Positions 19,116-28,159 are shown, counted from the first letter of the stretch. The stretch is DNA of 64,000 nucleotides from Prolixibacteraceae bacterium UBA6029 (GCA_002429385.1 DIZL01000001.1:4795-68794); one strand, 5' to 3'. Translations and numbers: made by a program. Notes: generated by a model from the letters alone, not told the origin.

Positions 19116-20132
19116 TTATAACAGAAGCTCCACAAAGGCATCCAATTGAACATCGAAATTCTGGGCGGTATAGGTTCCCAGTTCTTTCAAGGCAGCGAGG
19201 TTCTTGGGTGAAGCATCGTCCATGTCAGGACTCACATCAATGGGCAATTCAGTATTGATACGCATATATTGTCCAACCGCTCCGATGGCCTCGAATATTT
19301 GCCGGAGCTGAAAATCGACCACCTCCGATACTCCCGACATCATAATGTCGATCAATGGTTTTACCCATTGGATCATGCCCCAGTTTTTGGCACGATTGTA
19401 ATCGTATTCCTTTTTCGAATAGCCTGTTCCAAGCGAAAGAATGGCCATTTGATCTGGTGAAGTCTTGTATTCGTTATATACCTCAGCAAAAGCGCAAAGG
19501 GTTGGATTATTCACAAAAACTCCACCGTCAATCAGCGGAGAACTGACTTCTGTAAGGGATTTTACATCCGAACATTCAAAATAAGTAGGTGCTGCAGAGG
19601 TTGCACGGGCAACATCTTTCACCAGGTAATCCCAGCCCTTCTTTTTAAAAGCATCATGCTGCGTAAAGAAGTGCCCCATCCGTCGTTTGATGTCATACGA
19701 TGGAATCAAACAAGGTTTGAGTAATTCACTAAGTTTGACGTCGCCAAAATAGTCATTAAGTGCTTTTTCGAGTGCCGTTGCCGGATACTTTTCGTCCAGT
19801 ATACCATCAGCAGTCTTTAGTTTATGACCGAATGGTACGCTGAAGATATCGCCTCCCCTTTTCAAATAAAGATCGACAACTTGACGGGCATCAAATTTTG
19901 GACGAAGTTTCTGCCCTGGAGTTTCATTATCAGGCATCAGATAGGCACAAGTAAGAATGCCACCGGTACTTGTTCCGGCAATCAGGTCAAAATAATCAGC
20001 AATACGGGCATTCTCATTTCCTGTTTTTGCCTTCAGCTTATCTTCCAGAATAACCAGAATCTGCCCTGGAATAATTCCACGAATTCCGCCTCCGTCAATT
20101 GAAAGAATGCGGGTGATTTTTTTTTCTGCCAT
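19116..20132 (-). CDS. Patatin-like phospholipase family protein
   Basis: About 338 residues from the ATG at 20130-20132 (MAEKKITRILSIDGGG; the frame extends to 20171 but the conserved N-terminus starts here). Serine lipid acyl hydrolase: oxyanion motif DGGGIRG, nucleophile elbow GTSTGG and the dyad Asp in DGGVFVNNP are all present. No signal peptide, so cytosolic or membrane-peripheral. Monocistronic; a lysophospholipase or acyl-hydrolase role is inferred from the family. Confidence 0.9.
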   Translation of the reverse strand: MAEKKITRILSIDGGGIRGIIPGQILVILEDKLKAKTGNENARIADYFDLIAGTSTGGILTCAYLMPDNETPGQKLRPKFDARQVVDLYLKRGGDIFSVPFGHKLKTADGILDEKYPATALEKALNDYFGDVKLSELLKPCLIPSYDIKRRMGHFFTQHDAFKKKGWDYLVKDVARATSAAPTYFECSDVKSLTEVSSPLIDGGVFVNNPTLCAFAEVYNEYKTSPDQMAILSLGTGYSKKEYDYNRAKNWGMIQWVKPLIDIMMSGVSEVVDFQLRQIFEAIGAVGQYMRINTELPIDVSPDMDDASPKNLAALKELGTYTAQNFDVQLDAFVELLL

Positions 20133-20285
20133 AATATGTTGTTTGTCGTGAGTAAATGAATCCTGATACAATTGAAAAACTCAAAACGTTTTTATCCAAA
20201 ATGGCTAAAGTCTTACTCGTGTCTTGTTATGCTTACCCGGTTTATCTCACTTGCCCAAACCCGCACTAAAATAGTCAGATATTAG

Positions 20286-20588
20286 TCAATGTGGATGACC
20301 AACCTTATTGTATAAGGTCAAATGCTTGATAATTTCGTTAGTCTCGTTGATAAATGATCCATCCTCCAATACCAAAACAGGACAGCTTTGATTTGCTTCA
20401 CCGATCAGGTCGATCAATACCTGGCGTGGACGTGCAAAACTGACATATTTTACCTCAAGCTCCTCCGAAAGTTGTGGATAGTAGGATACCAATCCTTCAA
20501 GAATTGCACAATCCGTACAAAAATATCTCAGCCCATCAGCCCTGCTGGCATCTTGAAAATCGGCTTTTAATAAAAATAATTTCTTCAT
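20286..20588 (-). CDS. DUF3088-type thioredoxin-fold protein
   Basis: 100 residues with an N-terminal beta strand, then YFCTDCAILEGL (CxxC at about residues 24-27), a helical segment, the basic turn ARPRQVL, and CPVLVLEDG, where the cis-Pro of a thioredoxin/glutaredoxin fold would sit. The length and FCxDCA...EG pattern fit DUF3088. Probably a small cytosolic redox or metal-binding protein; no genetic partner is evident. Confidence 0.6.
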   Translation of the reverse strand: MKKLFLLKADFQDASRADGLRYFCTDCAILEGLVSYYPQLSEELEVKYVSFARPRQVLIDLIGEANQSCPVLVLEDGSFINETNEIIKHLTLYNKVGHPH

Positions 20589-20678
20589 AATAGCTAGTAT
20601 TTGATTTTAATGTGAAGTTCTGCTTTTTCTCTCAACAAACAAAGACTGGGTTAAGTTTTTTAATCGAATTAACAATTG

Positions 20679-21251
20679 TTAATCAAGTCTTCGTATCGAA
20701 TAAATCATTATTGGATTAATCAGGTATTGATCTTTATCTTTTTGTGATAGAATTTTGTGGACCACCTTCATTCCGTTGGTAACTTTTCCAAAGGCAGCAA
20801 ATCCTAGACCATCGGGATTTCGTTTGCCGGCATAATCAAGTTCAGTCTGATTGCCGATGCATATAAAAAAACTGGAGGTCGCTGAATTAGGCAGATCTCG
20901 TGCCATTGACAACGTTCCATCCTGATGTTTTAACCCTGATTGTTTTGTAGTTTCGAGTTTAATTGATTTAAACTGTTTGGTTTCGGGAACTTCACCTCCC
21001 TGTATCACTTCAATTTTGACTTTCCGTTCTTGTTCGTTCTTCAGAGTACATACCCTGAAAAAGTTAGTCCCATCGTATAATTGGTGATCCACATAGTTCA
21101 GAAAGTTAGTTACAGTGATGGGGGCTTTATCAGGATATACCTCAATCCGTATATCACCCAGCGAAGTTTTGATTAAACAGGAAGTTGCCTTTTGTGCAAA
21201 TGAAGTTAGGAAATGCAGGCAAAGAAGAGCTAAAGTTAGAAATGGTTTCAT
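20679..21251 (-). CDS. Secreted peptidyl-prolyl cis-trans isomerase (cyclophilin type)
   Basis: About 190 residues from the ATG at 21251, which begins a signal peptide (MKPFLTLALLCLHFLTSFAQ); the frame runs further upstream but overlaps the TfoX-like gene. Cyclophilin motifs: IKTSLGDIRIEVYPDKAP, NFLNYV, FFRV, GTLSMAR, SSFFIC and GFAAFGKV. A periplasmic protein-folding catalyst. The TfoX-like gene lies 10 bp upstream on the same strand, so they probably share a transcript. Confidence 0.9.
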   Translation of the reverse strand: MKPFLTLALLCLHFLTSFAQKATSCLIKTSLGDIRIEVYPDKAPITVTNFLNYVDHQLYDGTNFFRVCTLKNEQERKVKIEVIQGGEVPETKQFKSIKLETTKQSGLKHQDGTLSMARDLPNSATSSFFICIGNQTELDYAGKRNPDGLGFAAFGKVTNGMKVVHKILSQKDKDQYLINPIMIYSIRRLD

Positions 21252-21261
21252 CTTATCTATT

Positions 21262-21606
21262 TCATTTCTTTTTCTTCTTCGATGATTTGGCATGCTGGTT
21301 ATAGTCAATCGCCAATCCAATCCAGTATTTATAATCATTAACGGTTTTGAGACCTGAATCTTCGATCATTACCCAGCCTTTTGATGGTTTTCCGGTGAAA
21401 ACCATTTCGTGACACCCTGGTTTTTCAATTGCATCTTCAAAAAGTGCCGGCCCGATCCTGCACATCATTTCTTCTTTAATCACTCCTACAAACATTTTAT
21501 CCTTAAGAAGGAAACACAAACCACCAAACATTTCCTTTTCTTCAATTCTTTCCAAATCCTGAAGTAATTCACGGATACGATTTGCCAATGTTTGATTGTA
21601 GGCCAT
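21262..21606 (-). CDS. TfoX N-terminal domain-containing protein
   Basis: 114 residues from the ATG at 21604-21606 (MAYNQTLANRIRELL). The motif EKEMFGGLCFLLKDKMFVGV and the terminal WIGLAIDY stretch are characteristic of the TfoX_N fold. The C-terminus is a poly-lysine tail (KSSKKKKK). Only the N-terminal domain is present; it is not a full competence regulator, and such single-domain proteins have no settled function. Confidence 0.85.
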   Translation of the reverse strand: MAYNQTLANRIRELLQDLERIEEKEMFGGLCFLLKDKMFVGVIKEEMMCRIGPALFEDAIEKPGCHEMVFTGKPSKGWVMIEDSGLKTVNDYKYWIGLAIDYNQHAKSSKKKKK

Positions 21607-21659
21607 CTGAAAAATGTTTGGGAAAGAGTCATTAGTCAATAGAAATGAGATTGTTGAGA

Positions 21660-21715
21660 ATCCGTTTTCCCTTTCCCTTTCCCTTTTCCTAATGACAAAT
21701 GACTTTTCCTAGTTT
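21660..21715. repeat. Pyrimidine tract flanked by AATGAC units
   Basis: Four consecutive TTTCCC/TTTTCC units between the sppA and TfoX-like genes, followed by taatgacaaatgac. Same family as other intergenic purine/pyrimidine tracts in the window. Confidence 0.4.
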
Positions 21716-21717
21716 TG

Positions 21718-23487
21718 TTAATGAATATCAATATCATAAGGCATGCGGGCCAGTATTCCTTTTTGAGAAATGAGGCTTCGCATCTGTTCATAGTATTTGT
21801 AGTTTTCGCCCAGTTCGTCTTTCATGAAACCTGCTTTTGCTGAACTGGAGAAACCTTTCAGTAATTCCGTAATAGGATCTTTCAGTTTTGGAAGGTTAAC
21901 GATACGGTAGGTATCAAGTTTCGCCATCTTTTTGGCTAACTCAATGGCATCATTTAATCCGCCGAATGAATCGATCAGCTTGATTTCCTTCGCATTTGGT
22001 GCAGCCCAAACCCTGCCCTGACCAATGTCATCCACTGAAGTCTTTTCCATCTTACGGCCATCTGCAACCCGGGTGATAAATGTATCGTAACCTTCTTCAA
22101 TCGTTTGCTGCATCAGGTCACGTTCAAACTTGGACATGGGTCTGATCACTGAAATCATGTCCGAATGCTCGTTGGTCATAACCACATCAGTGGTAATCCC
22201 CAGCTTGTTGGTCATCAGATTTTGTAAATTGGGAATCATCCCAAAGATTCCAATCGAACCAGTAATGGTAGTGCGGTCAGCCATAATGGTATTGGCAGCC
22301 GCTGCAATGTAATAACCACCTGAAGCAGCTACATCTCCCATTGATGCGATAACCGGTTTGGTGGCTGCTGCCAGTTTGACTTCACGCCAGATCACTTCAG
22401 ATCCATATGCACTTCCACCCGGAGAGTTAATGCGCAATACGATCGCTTTAATGCTTGAATCGCGTCGGGCCTCACGAATAGTTCTCGAAAGTTCCTCCGA
22501 TTTAATGCCATCGTCTGACATACTTGCGTCAATACTGCCCGAAGCATAAATTACGGCAATCTTTTTCCGTGCAATTCCTTTTTGTGCACGCTGCTCAGGA
22601 ACTTTGATATATTTGTAAATATCAACAGCCTTTACATCATCTTTTTCACTTGTCCCGGTAAGCTTTTTCAGATCGTCAATAACCTGATCCTTATATTTCA
22701 GACGATCGACAAGGTTTTTCTTCTTGGCAAAATCAGCTTTTCTGAAGGTGGCTACCATGTCGGCAATATCGTTCAGTTCGTCAAATCCCATCTTGCGTGA
22801 AGCCGAAATGTCAGTCAGCATCTCCTTCCAGATACTTTTCAGATAGGTCTCCGTCTGTAGTCTGTTTTCATCACTCATTTTATCTAAAAGGAAAGGTTCG
22901 ACAGCGGATTTGAATTTACCGTGACGAATAATCTGCATTTCAACACCCAGCTTTTCCAACCCTTTTTTATAGAAAGTGCGTTCTCCGCCTAGTCCTCTGA
23001 AATCAACCGATCCCTGTGGATTCAGAGCCAATGTATCGGCAACGGTTACCAGGTAGTATGCTTTCTGTGAAAGATAATCGCCATAGGCATAAATAAACTT
23101 TCCTGAAGTTTTGAAATCTTTCAATGCCGAACGGATTTCTTCAATCGAAGCCATTCCAGCCTCGATATCCATCGGGTTAAGGTATATTCCCTTAATGTTG
23201 TCATCTGTCTTAGCTTTACGGATACAGTCCAGAATATCGTTTAATCCAACGGTTTTGCTACCCTGAAACACTCCGAAATCAAGGTCTCCCAATGGATTCT
23301 TCCTGGCCCGGTCAACAATCGCATGATCAAACTTAAGAAGCAACACACTGTTGCCCTGGATTTGAGCAGGCTCATCAGACCTGGAAACCATTGCAGAAAT
23401 AATTCCGATGGTAATGAAAAGCAGTAATATGCCTGCAATGATAACCCCGACAATGGAGGCAAGGGTAAATTTTAAAAATTGCTTCAT
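21718..23487 (-). CDS. sppA: Signal peptide peptidase SppA, 67K type
   Basis: 589 residues: one N-terminal membrane helix (about 8-33) and two tandem S49 peptidase repeats. The lysine general base lies in the first repeat (IRHGKFKSAVEPFLL) and the nucleophilic serine in the second (GDVAASGGYYIAAAA), matching the long E. coli-type SppA with a Ser/Lys dyad. Membrane-bound protease that degrades cleaved signal peptides. Divergent from folK with an 89-bp shared promoter region. Confidence 0.94.
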   Translation of the reverse strand: MKQFLKFTLASIVGVIIAGILLLFITIGIISAMVSRSDEPAQIQGNSVLLLKFDHAIVDRARKNPLGDLDFGVFQGSKTVGLNDILDCIRKAKTDDNIKGIYLNPMDIEAGMASIEEIRSALKDFKTSGKFIYAYGDYLSQKAYYLVTVADTLALNPQGSVDFRGLGGERTFYKKGLEKLGVEMQIIRHGKFKSAVEPFLLDKMSDENRLQTETYLKSIWKEMLTDISASRKMGFDELNDIADMVATFRKADFAKKKNLVDRLKYKDQVIDDLKKLTGTSEKDDVKAVDIYKYIKVPEQRAQKGIARKKIAVIYASGSIDASMSDDGIKSEELSRTIREARRDSSIKAIVLRINSPGGSAYGSEVIWREVKLAAATKPVIASMGDVAASGGYYIAAAANTIMADRTTITGSIGIFGMIPNLQNLMTNKLGITTDVVMTNEHSDMISVIRPMSKFERDLMQQTIEEGYDTFITRVADGRKMEKTSVDDIGQGRVWAAPNAKEIKLIDSFGGLNDAIELAKKMAKLDTYRIVNLPKLKDPITELLKGFSSSAKAGFMKDELGENYKYYEQMRSLISQKGILARMPYDIDIH

Positions 23488-23576
23488 CTGTATTTTGTTT
23501 AATTTTATTTGTTTCGATTGAAATGTGCAATAGATTTGTACGAAATTAGTGATTTTGTTACAAATTCCAACTTGTT

Positions 23577-24074
23577 ATGATCAGGCTTTATATCTTACTG
23601 GGTGGAAATCTCGGAGATAAACAGAAGGTTTTCTCTGAAGCCATAGCTTTGCTCAACAAACAGGTAGGAAAAATAACCGCATATTCGGCTATTTATGAAA
23701 CCGAACCCTGGGGATTTGAGTCTGTGGATTACTTCTGGAATCAGGCCCTCGAAATCTCTACAGTGCTTTCTCCTGAAGAAGTGCTTCTCCAAACTCAGCA
23801 AATTGAGCTTCATCTGGGGCGAACCCGTAAAGCGGCTCAATACGATTCAAGGATCATCGATATCGACATTCTGTTCTATGGCGATCAGGTCATTTCATTG
23901 GATAATCTGATCGTTCCGCATCCACGGATTCAGGAACGGAAATTTGTATTGGTTCCGCTCAGTGAGATTGCATCCGAACTGATGCATCCCGTATTTCATA
24001 AAAACATCCGACAATTGCTGGAGGAATGCCCTGATTCCCTAAAGGTCGAAAGGGTAACCGACATACCCGCTTGA
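23577..24074 (+). CDS. folK: 2-amino-4-hydroxy-6-hydroxymethyldihydropteridine diphosphokinase
   Basis: 165 residues. HPPK catalyses pyrophosphoryl transfer from ATP to hydroxymethyldihydropterin in folate synthesis. Motifs: LLGGNLGDKQ at the N-terminus, YETEPWGF (pterin pocket), LGRTRKAAQYDSRIIDIDILFYG with the Mg-binding DxD, and PHPRIQERKFVLVPL. Overlaps or abuts the menC frame at the 3' end, suggesting co-transcription. Confidence 0.95.
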   Translation: MIRLYILLGGNLGDKQKVFSEAIALLNKQVGKITAYSAIYETEPWGFESVDYFWNQALEISTVLSPEEVLLQTQQIELHLGRTRKAAQYDSRIIDIDILFYGDQVISLDNLIVPHPRIQERKFVLVPLSEIASELMHPVFHKNIRQLLEECPDSLKVERVTDIPA

Positions 24075-24106
24075 GTTCATTCATGTTTCAAAATTCATCA
24101 TTCAAA

Positions 24107-25168
24107 ATGATCGCTTCTTTTAAAAAATATACGCTCAACTTCAAACAAGCCTCTGGAACCTCACGCGGAGTTTATACTACCCGCGATTCCTGGTTCATCT
24201 TTCTGTTTGACGGAACCAGTACCGGGATTGGCGAATGTGCCCCTTTGCCTGATCTTAGTGTCGAAAGCCTATACAAGATGAGTTCCAAACTGCTGCAGGT
24301 ATGCGAAGAAATTGACTATTTCTGTGCTCTGCCCGAAGAATTGCATGCCTGGCCATCGATTGTATTCGGACTTGAAACAGCCTTGATGGACCTGAGAAAC
24401 GGCGGTCTGCAACAGATCTATACTTCTGCTTTTACACGCGGAGAGCAGGGTATACCGATCAACGGACTGATTTGGATGGGTACGCCTGAATTCATGAAAC
24501 AACAGATCCGATCAAAGCTGGATTCAGGATTCAGGTGCATCAAGATGAAGATTGGTGCCCTGGACTTCAAGACCGAGTTTGAACTCCTGAAGGCCATTCG
24601 CAACGAGTTTTCCCCGGAGGAAATTACCTTGCGGGTAGATGCCAACGGAGCATATACCTTTCGGACTGCCCTTGAGAACCTGAAACGCTTGTCTGACCTG
24701 CAGATTCATTCTATTGAGCAGCCCATAGAAGCAGGCCAAAGGAACGAAATGGCTGAATTGTGTCTGAAGTCGCCCGTACCGATAGGACTCGACGAAGAGC
24801 TGATTGGTATTTCCAGTCGGATTGAAATGCAAAAACTGCTTGAAACAATCCATCCTGCATACCTGATCCTGAAACCCAGCTTGCATGGAGGTTTCGTCAC
24901 CTGCGAAAAATGGATCGAACAGGCGGATAAATACTCTTCAGGCTGGTGGATTACCTCGGCCCTTGAATCAAACATTGGGCTGAATGCCATAGCACAATGG
25001 ACTTTCCAGCTGAAGTCCGAAGGAGAACAAGGTCTTGGAACCGGACAGCTCTATACAAATAACCTGGATTCTCCGTTGGAAATCAAAGGCGAACAATTGT
25101 GGTACCGCCCTGAGCAACAATGGAACCTGAAGCCCTTAACTGATTTGCAGGTAGAAGACGACTTTTAA
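24107..25168 (+). CDS. menC: o-succinylbenzoate synthase
   Basis: 353 residues from the ATG at 24107 (upstream TTG and ATG codons also exist). Enolase-superfamily enzyme of menaquinone synthesis: catalytic Lys in KMKIG, metal ligands in LRVDANGAY, SIEQPIE and GLDEELIG, and second catalytic Lys in LILKPSLHGG. The capping domain is N-terminal. menE follows after a repeat-rich 176-bp gap, so the two are functionally but perhaps not transcriptionally coupled. Confidence 0.93.
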   Translation: MIASFKKYTLNFKQASGTSRGVYTTRDSWFIFLFDGTSTGIGECAPLPDLSVESLYKMSSKLLQVCEEIDYFCALPEELHAWPSIVFGLETALMDLRNGGLQQIYTSAFTRGEQGIPINGLIWMGTPEFMKQQIRSKLDSGFRCIKMKIGALDFKTEFELLKAIRNEFSPEEITLRVDANGAYTFRTALENLKRLSDLQIHSIEQPIEAGQRNEMAELCLKSPVPIGLDEELIGISSRIEMQKLLETIHPAYLILKPSLHGGFVTCEKWIEQADKYSSGWWITSALESNIGLNAIAQWTFQLKSEGEQGLGTGQLYTNNLDSPLEIKGEQLWYRPEQQWNLKPLTDLQVEDDF

Positions 25169-25171
25169 CGT

Positions 25172-25312
25172 TGTCATTGTTGTCATAGTTGTCATTGATG
25201 GTCATTGGTAGTCATTAGTTTCATGTCATTTATAGTTACCATGCCTGTTGGATGACAACAATTACAACAAATTACAACAATTACAACCACTAACGATCAA
25301 TGACAACAAATG
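25172..25312. repeat. GTCATT/AATGAC inverted low-complexity repeat
   Basis: Seven GTCAT units in the left half (25172-25230) face complementary ATGAC and TTACAAC units in the right half (25252-25312), giving an imperfect large inverted repeat between menC and menE. It resembles 7396-7497. Confidence 0.5.
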
Positions 25313-25344
25313 ACCTGGAACTTTAAACTTTGAACTAATTAATT

Positions 25345-26418
25345 ATGTCCACAGACCCCAACTCCATCCTCCTGAACGGCAAGCAGCTTTCTCCTGCTGA
25401 TATTTCAAGGCTTAACCTTGAAACATCAGTCCATCCATCTGTACCGGAGTGGGAAAAGGAACTGTATAGTTTTCTGAATGAATGGTTTTCGGATTCAAAC
25501 TTTATCCTGGCACAAACTTCAGGGAGTACAGGCGAACCCAAACCCATTGAGCTTTCCAAGCCGTTCATGCAATGCAGCGCCGAACGAACCATTGAATATT
25601 TTGGATTGCAGAAAGGCAACCGTCTTCTGCTGAGTTTACCATGCAGGTACATTGCAGGAAAGATGATGGTGGTTCGTGCCATAGTGGGTCAGATGAACCT
25701 GATCACCGTTGATCCTTCAAGCGAATTTGAATTCCTTGCTGATGAGTCGTTCGACTTCGGAGCCCTGGTGCCGAATCAGGTCTTCAAACTGCTGGAGCAA
25801 ACTTCAGGAAAGGAAAGGCTGCAAAATATCCGTAATTTGCTGATTGGCGGATCTGCTATTTCTTTGGAACTTGAAGCTCAAATCAGTCGGCTGTCCAGCC
25901 GGGTGGTATCAACCTATGGGATGACTGAAACGGCTTCGCACATTGCCATAAGGGAACTCTCAGGGGAAAGAAGATCAGATTATTATCATTGTCTGAACGG
26001 AATATCAATAAGCTTAAACGAAGAGGGCTGCCTGCAAATTCATCTTCCTGAGTTCAACCTGCACTTGCAGACCAACGATCTGGCCGAACTCCAGTCACCC
26101 ACCAGTTTCAGGATGCTGGGCCGTGCCGATTCGGTAATCATTTCAGGGGGTATCAAGTATTCGCCCGAACTCATTGAAAAGAAGATCGCATCCCTGATTC
26201 GTCAGCCTTATGTGATTTCAGCTGTGCCCGATGAAAAACTGGGAGAAAAGCTTGTATTGGTTATTCAAGGAGAACCCTTTGATGCACAGCTTCTGGAACA
26301 AAACCTATGCACTCTTCTGTCCCCTTTCGAACTTCCCAAAATGATCGTCTTTCGAAGTAAATTAGAGGTAACCACTTCTGGAAAATGGAGAAGGGATGAA
26401 ATTAAAAAACTGTTGTAA
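25345..26418 (+). CDS. menE: o-succinylbenzoate-CoA ligase (AMP-binding enzyme)
   Basis: 357 residues, short for the acyl-CoA synthetase superfamily but typical of compact Bacteroidota MenE. P-loop TSGSTGEPKPIEL, A5 motif STYGMTETASHIA, hinge GRADSVIISGGIKYSPE and the catalytic lysine in SGKWRRDEIKK are present. Activates o-succinylbenzoate with ATP and CoA for naphthoquinone ring closure. Follows menC. Confidence 0.93.
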   Translation: MSTDPNSILLNGKQLSPADISRLNLETSVHPSVPEWEKELYSFLNEWFSDSNFILAQTSGSTGEPKPIELSKPFMQCSAERTIEYFGLQKGNRLLLSLPCRYIAGKMMVVRAIVGQMNLITVDPSSEFEFLADESFDFGALVPNQVFKLLEQTSGKERLQNIRNLLIGGSAISLELEAQISRLSSRVVSTYGMTETASHIAIRELSGERRSDYYHCLNGISISLNEEGCLQIHLPEFNLHLQTNDLAELQSPTSFRMLGRADSVIISGGIKYSPELIEKKIASLIRQPYVISAVPDEKLGEKLVLVIQGEPFDAQLLEQNLCTLLSPFELPKMIVFRSKLEVTTSGKWRRDEIKKLL

Positions 26419-26429
26419 TACCTTCAACG

Positions 26430-26640
26430 CAGAACTCCGAAGGAGTTGAATGTTGGTGACCCCCAGCAAAGCTGGAGGGTTGCAGGAAATGCTGATATTT
26501 GGCAACCCCGAAGTGGGTTGAATAATAAAAAGTAAACTTTAAATTATTCAACCCTCTTCGGGGTTGCCCTCTTTAGGCAGTCTCCTTTCCCCCAATTATA
26601 ATTGGGGGTCACTAACATTGAACCCATACGGGTTCATAAC
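26430..26640. repeat. Cluster of REP-like inverted repeats downstream of menE
   Basis: Holds arms 26501-26526 and 26543-26568 (26 bp, one mismatch, 16-nt AT loop), the perfect 20-bp palindrome 26589-26608 (CCCCCAAT...ATTGGGGG), GAACCCATACGGGTTC at 26620-26635, and weaker pairs before 26500. No coding sequence. The 26501-26568 hairpin could also act as the menE transcript end. Confidence 0.6.
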
Positions 26641-26880
26641 CGAAATACTAAAATCTGCCACCAAGTCACCAAATCACCAAGTTTCACCAAGTCATACAAA
26701 TCTTTGAATTCCAGTATTTCTCCCAATCTCCCAATCTCCCAATCTCCCAATCTCATTTTCCTTTCTCCTTTCTCCATGCCCCATGCCCCATGCTCCTTTT
26801 TCCTTTCTCCCTGCTCCCTGCCCCATGCTCCTTTCTCCCTTTTCCTGTTTTTAATTCCATTCACCGATTTTAAACTTTTA
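26641..26880. repeat. Low-complexity intergenic tracts
   Basis: Short tandem units: caccaagtca/caccaaatca (26660-26700), tctcccaa (four times around 26720-26755), then ccatgccccatgctcc and tttctccc (26770-26850). The complement matches the GGAGCATGG tracts at 34020 and 10091. No gene is visible despite an open frame across it. Confidence 0.5.
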
Positions 26881-26883
26881 CTG

Positions 26884-26926
26884 ACCGATCATCGGTATCC
26901 CATGTAGTACACCAAAACTATCTTTA
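26884..26926 (+). promoter_or_regulatory. Promoter with operator-like palindrome for the first LiaF-like gene
   Basis: Palindrome ACCGAT-C-ATCGGT (26884-26896) lies 35 bp before a -7 like TATCTTTA (26919-26926), and 54 bp before the ATG at 26950. A near-identical arrangement precedes the second LiaF-like gene. Confidence 0.45.
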
Positions 26927-26949
26927 CATCATCAATAAAATCTCATGTG

Positions 26950-27327
26950 ATGGAACGATACTATGAACATAGAAGACATTCAGGATCATTTTGGGCCTAT
27001 GTGCTTATCATCATCGGCATCCTTTGGATACTGAAGCAAAGCGGATGGGACATCAATTTCCCCCATCTGGGAGAATTCTTCGCTGGGGTAGGGCAGTTTT
27101 TTGGCAATCTGGCACATTGGTCGGCTGGCGCTGCCATTCCTGTACTGATCATTTTGGCCGGTATCATAATCCTTGCCGGACGACGATTTTTCGGGGCTTT
27201 GCTCCTGGTTCTGCTGGTCATGATCTTCATTCCCCATTTTCTGATCATACCAGGTATTCTGATGATTCTCTTTTTCCCTATTATCCTGATCATACTGGGA
27301 ATAATAATATTAACAAAATTGTTCTGA
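26950..27327 (+). CDS. Small integral membrane protein, LiaI/LiaF-TM-like
   Basis: 125 residues, nearly all hydrophobic, with about four helices (roughly 12-32, 50-72, 78-95 and 97-122) and a charged N-terminus (MERYYEHRRHSG). The LiaI-LiaF transmembrane/DUF5668 pattern (FWAYVLIIIGILWILKQ) matches the N-terminus of the next gene, so the two are paralogous. Chosen start is the ATG at 26950; a GTG lies one codon earlier. Encoded beside a LytS-LytTR pair, which suggests envelope-stress sensing. Confidence 0.7.
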   Translation: MERYYEHRRHSGSFWAYVLIIIGILWILKQSGWDINFPHLGEFFAGVGQFFGNLAHWSAGAAIPVLIILAGIIILAGRRFFGALLLVLLVMIFIPHFLIIPGILMILFFPIILIILGIIILTKLF

Positions 27328-27369
27328 TCCATCAAAAACTCAGGCTTAACCGATAAGATCAGGCGGTTT

Positions 27370-27411
27370 ACCGATCGGCGGTTAATTCAAAACAGAATGT
27401 AATTACATTTA
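27370..27411 (+). promoter_or_regulatory. Promoter with operator-like palindrome for the second LiaF-like gene
   Basis: ACCGATCGGCGGT (27370-27382) lies 34 bp before TACATTTA (27404-27411) and 51 bp before the ATG at 27433, mirroring 26884-26926. Confidence 0.45.
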
Positions 27412-27423
27412 CAACATAGAAAA

Positions 27424-28155
27424 ATGCATATCATGGAACATAGAAGTAGCAATAAGAGGTTTGTTTTTGGGATCATCCTGATTGTGTTTGGGGTTATTCT
27501 TATTCTGGAACGACTTGAAATTCTTCCTGATTCGATGGTCAGCATGCTCCTGTCATGGCAGATGCTGCTGATTGGTATTGGCGTTCTTTCGCTCATCGGC
27601 GGAAACCGCAAGGCGGGAACTATCCTTATTGTCATTGGCGGATTCTTCATGATCCCCGAAATGATTACCATACCCCACGAAATACGACGGATTTACTGGC
27701 CCTTGATATTTGTAGCCCTCGGTATTGCAATTTTGCTGCGTCAGCGCGATCGTTCCAAATTCACCTTTGGACAAAATCCTCCACCCCCCGATCCCAATGA
27801 CCATTCGATCAATACCTTCGATGATTTTGTCATCTTTGGCGGACGAGAAATATTTATCAGTTCGCCGGCTCTGGCTGGCGGAAAAGCAACATCCATCTTT
27901 GGAGGTATCGAATTCGATCTGCGCAAAGCCAATCTTCAGCCGGGAGGCGCAGTCATCGACTGTATAAGTATTTTCGGAGGATGCGGGTTTAAAATCCCCA
28001 TGGACTGGAACGTGCGCAACGAGGTGACTACCATTTTTGGCGCCTTCACCGATAAACGGGGCGATACTTACAATGACCGCTATTACGATCCCTCTAAAAC
28101 CATTGTGATTAAAGGAATATCCATGTTTGGCGGAGTTGAAGTAAAACACTTCTGA
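27424..28155 (+). CDS. LiaF-like membrane protein (DUF5668 N-terminal, LiaF-type C-terminal domain)
   Basis: 243 residues. About four hydrophobic segments (roughly 14-32, 40-57, 60-75 and 85-102) precede a soluble C-terminal beta domain (about 130-243) with IFGGREIFISS, ATSIFGGIEFDLRKA, IFGGCGFKIP and SMFGGVEVKHF repeats characteristic of the LiaF cell-wall-active-antibiotic response domain. The start may be 27424 or the ATG at 27433. Followed 4 bp later by the histidine kinase; LiaF proteins usually restrain a neighbouring kinase. Confidence 0.85.
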   Translation: MHIMEHRSSNKRFVFGIILIVFGVILILERLEILPDSMVSMLLSWQMLLIGIGVLSLIGGNRKAGTILIVIGGFFMIPEMITIPHEIRRIYWPLIFVALGIAILLRQRDRSKFTFGQNPPPPDPNDHSINTFDDFVIFGGREIFISSPALAGGKATSIFGGIEFDLRKANLQPGGAVIDCISIFGGCGFKIPMDWNVRNEVTTIFGAFTDKRGDTYNDRYYDPSKTIVIKGISMFGGVEVKHF

Positions 28156-28159
28156 ACCG

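Noticed and set aside
26602..26907. 101-codon frame over the tracts before the LiaF-like genes
   Set aside because: It is a translation of tandem low-complexity repeats (PNLPISQSPN, PHAPC), not a gene.
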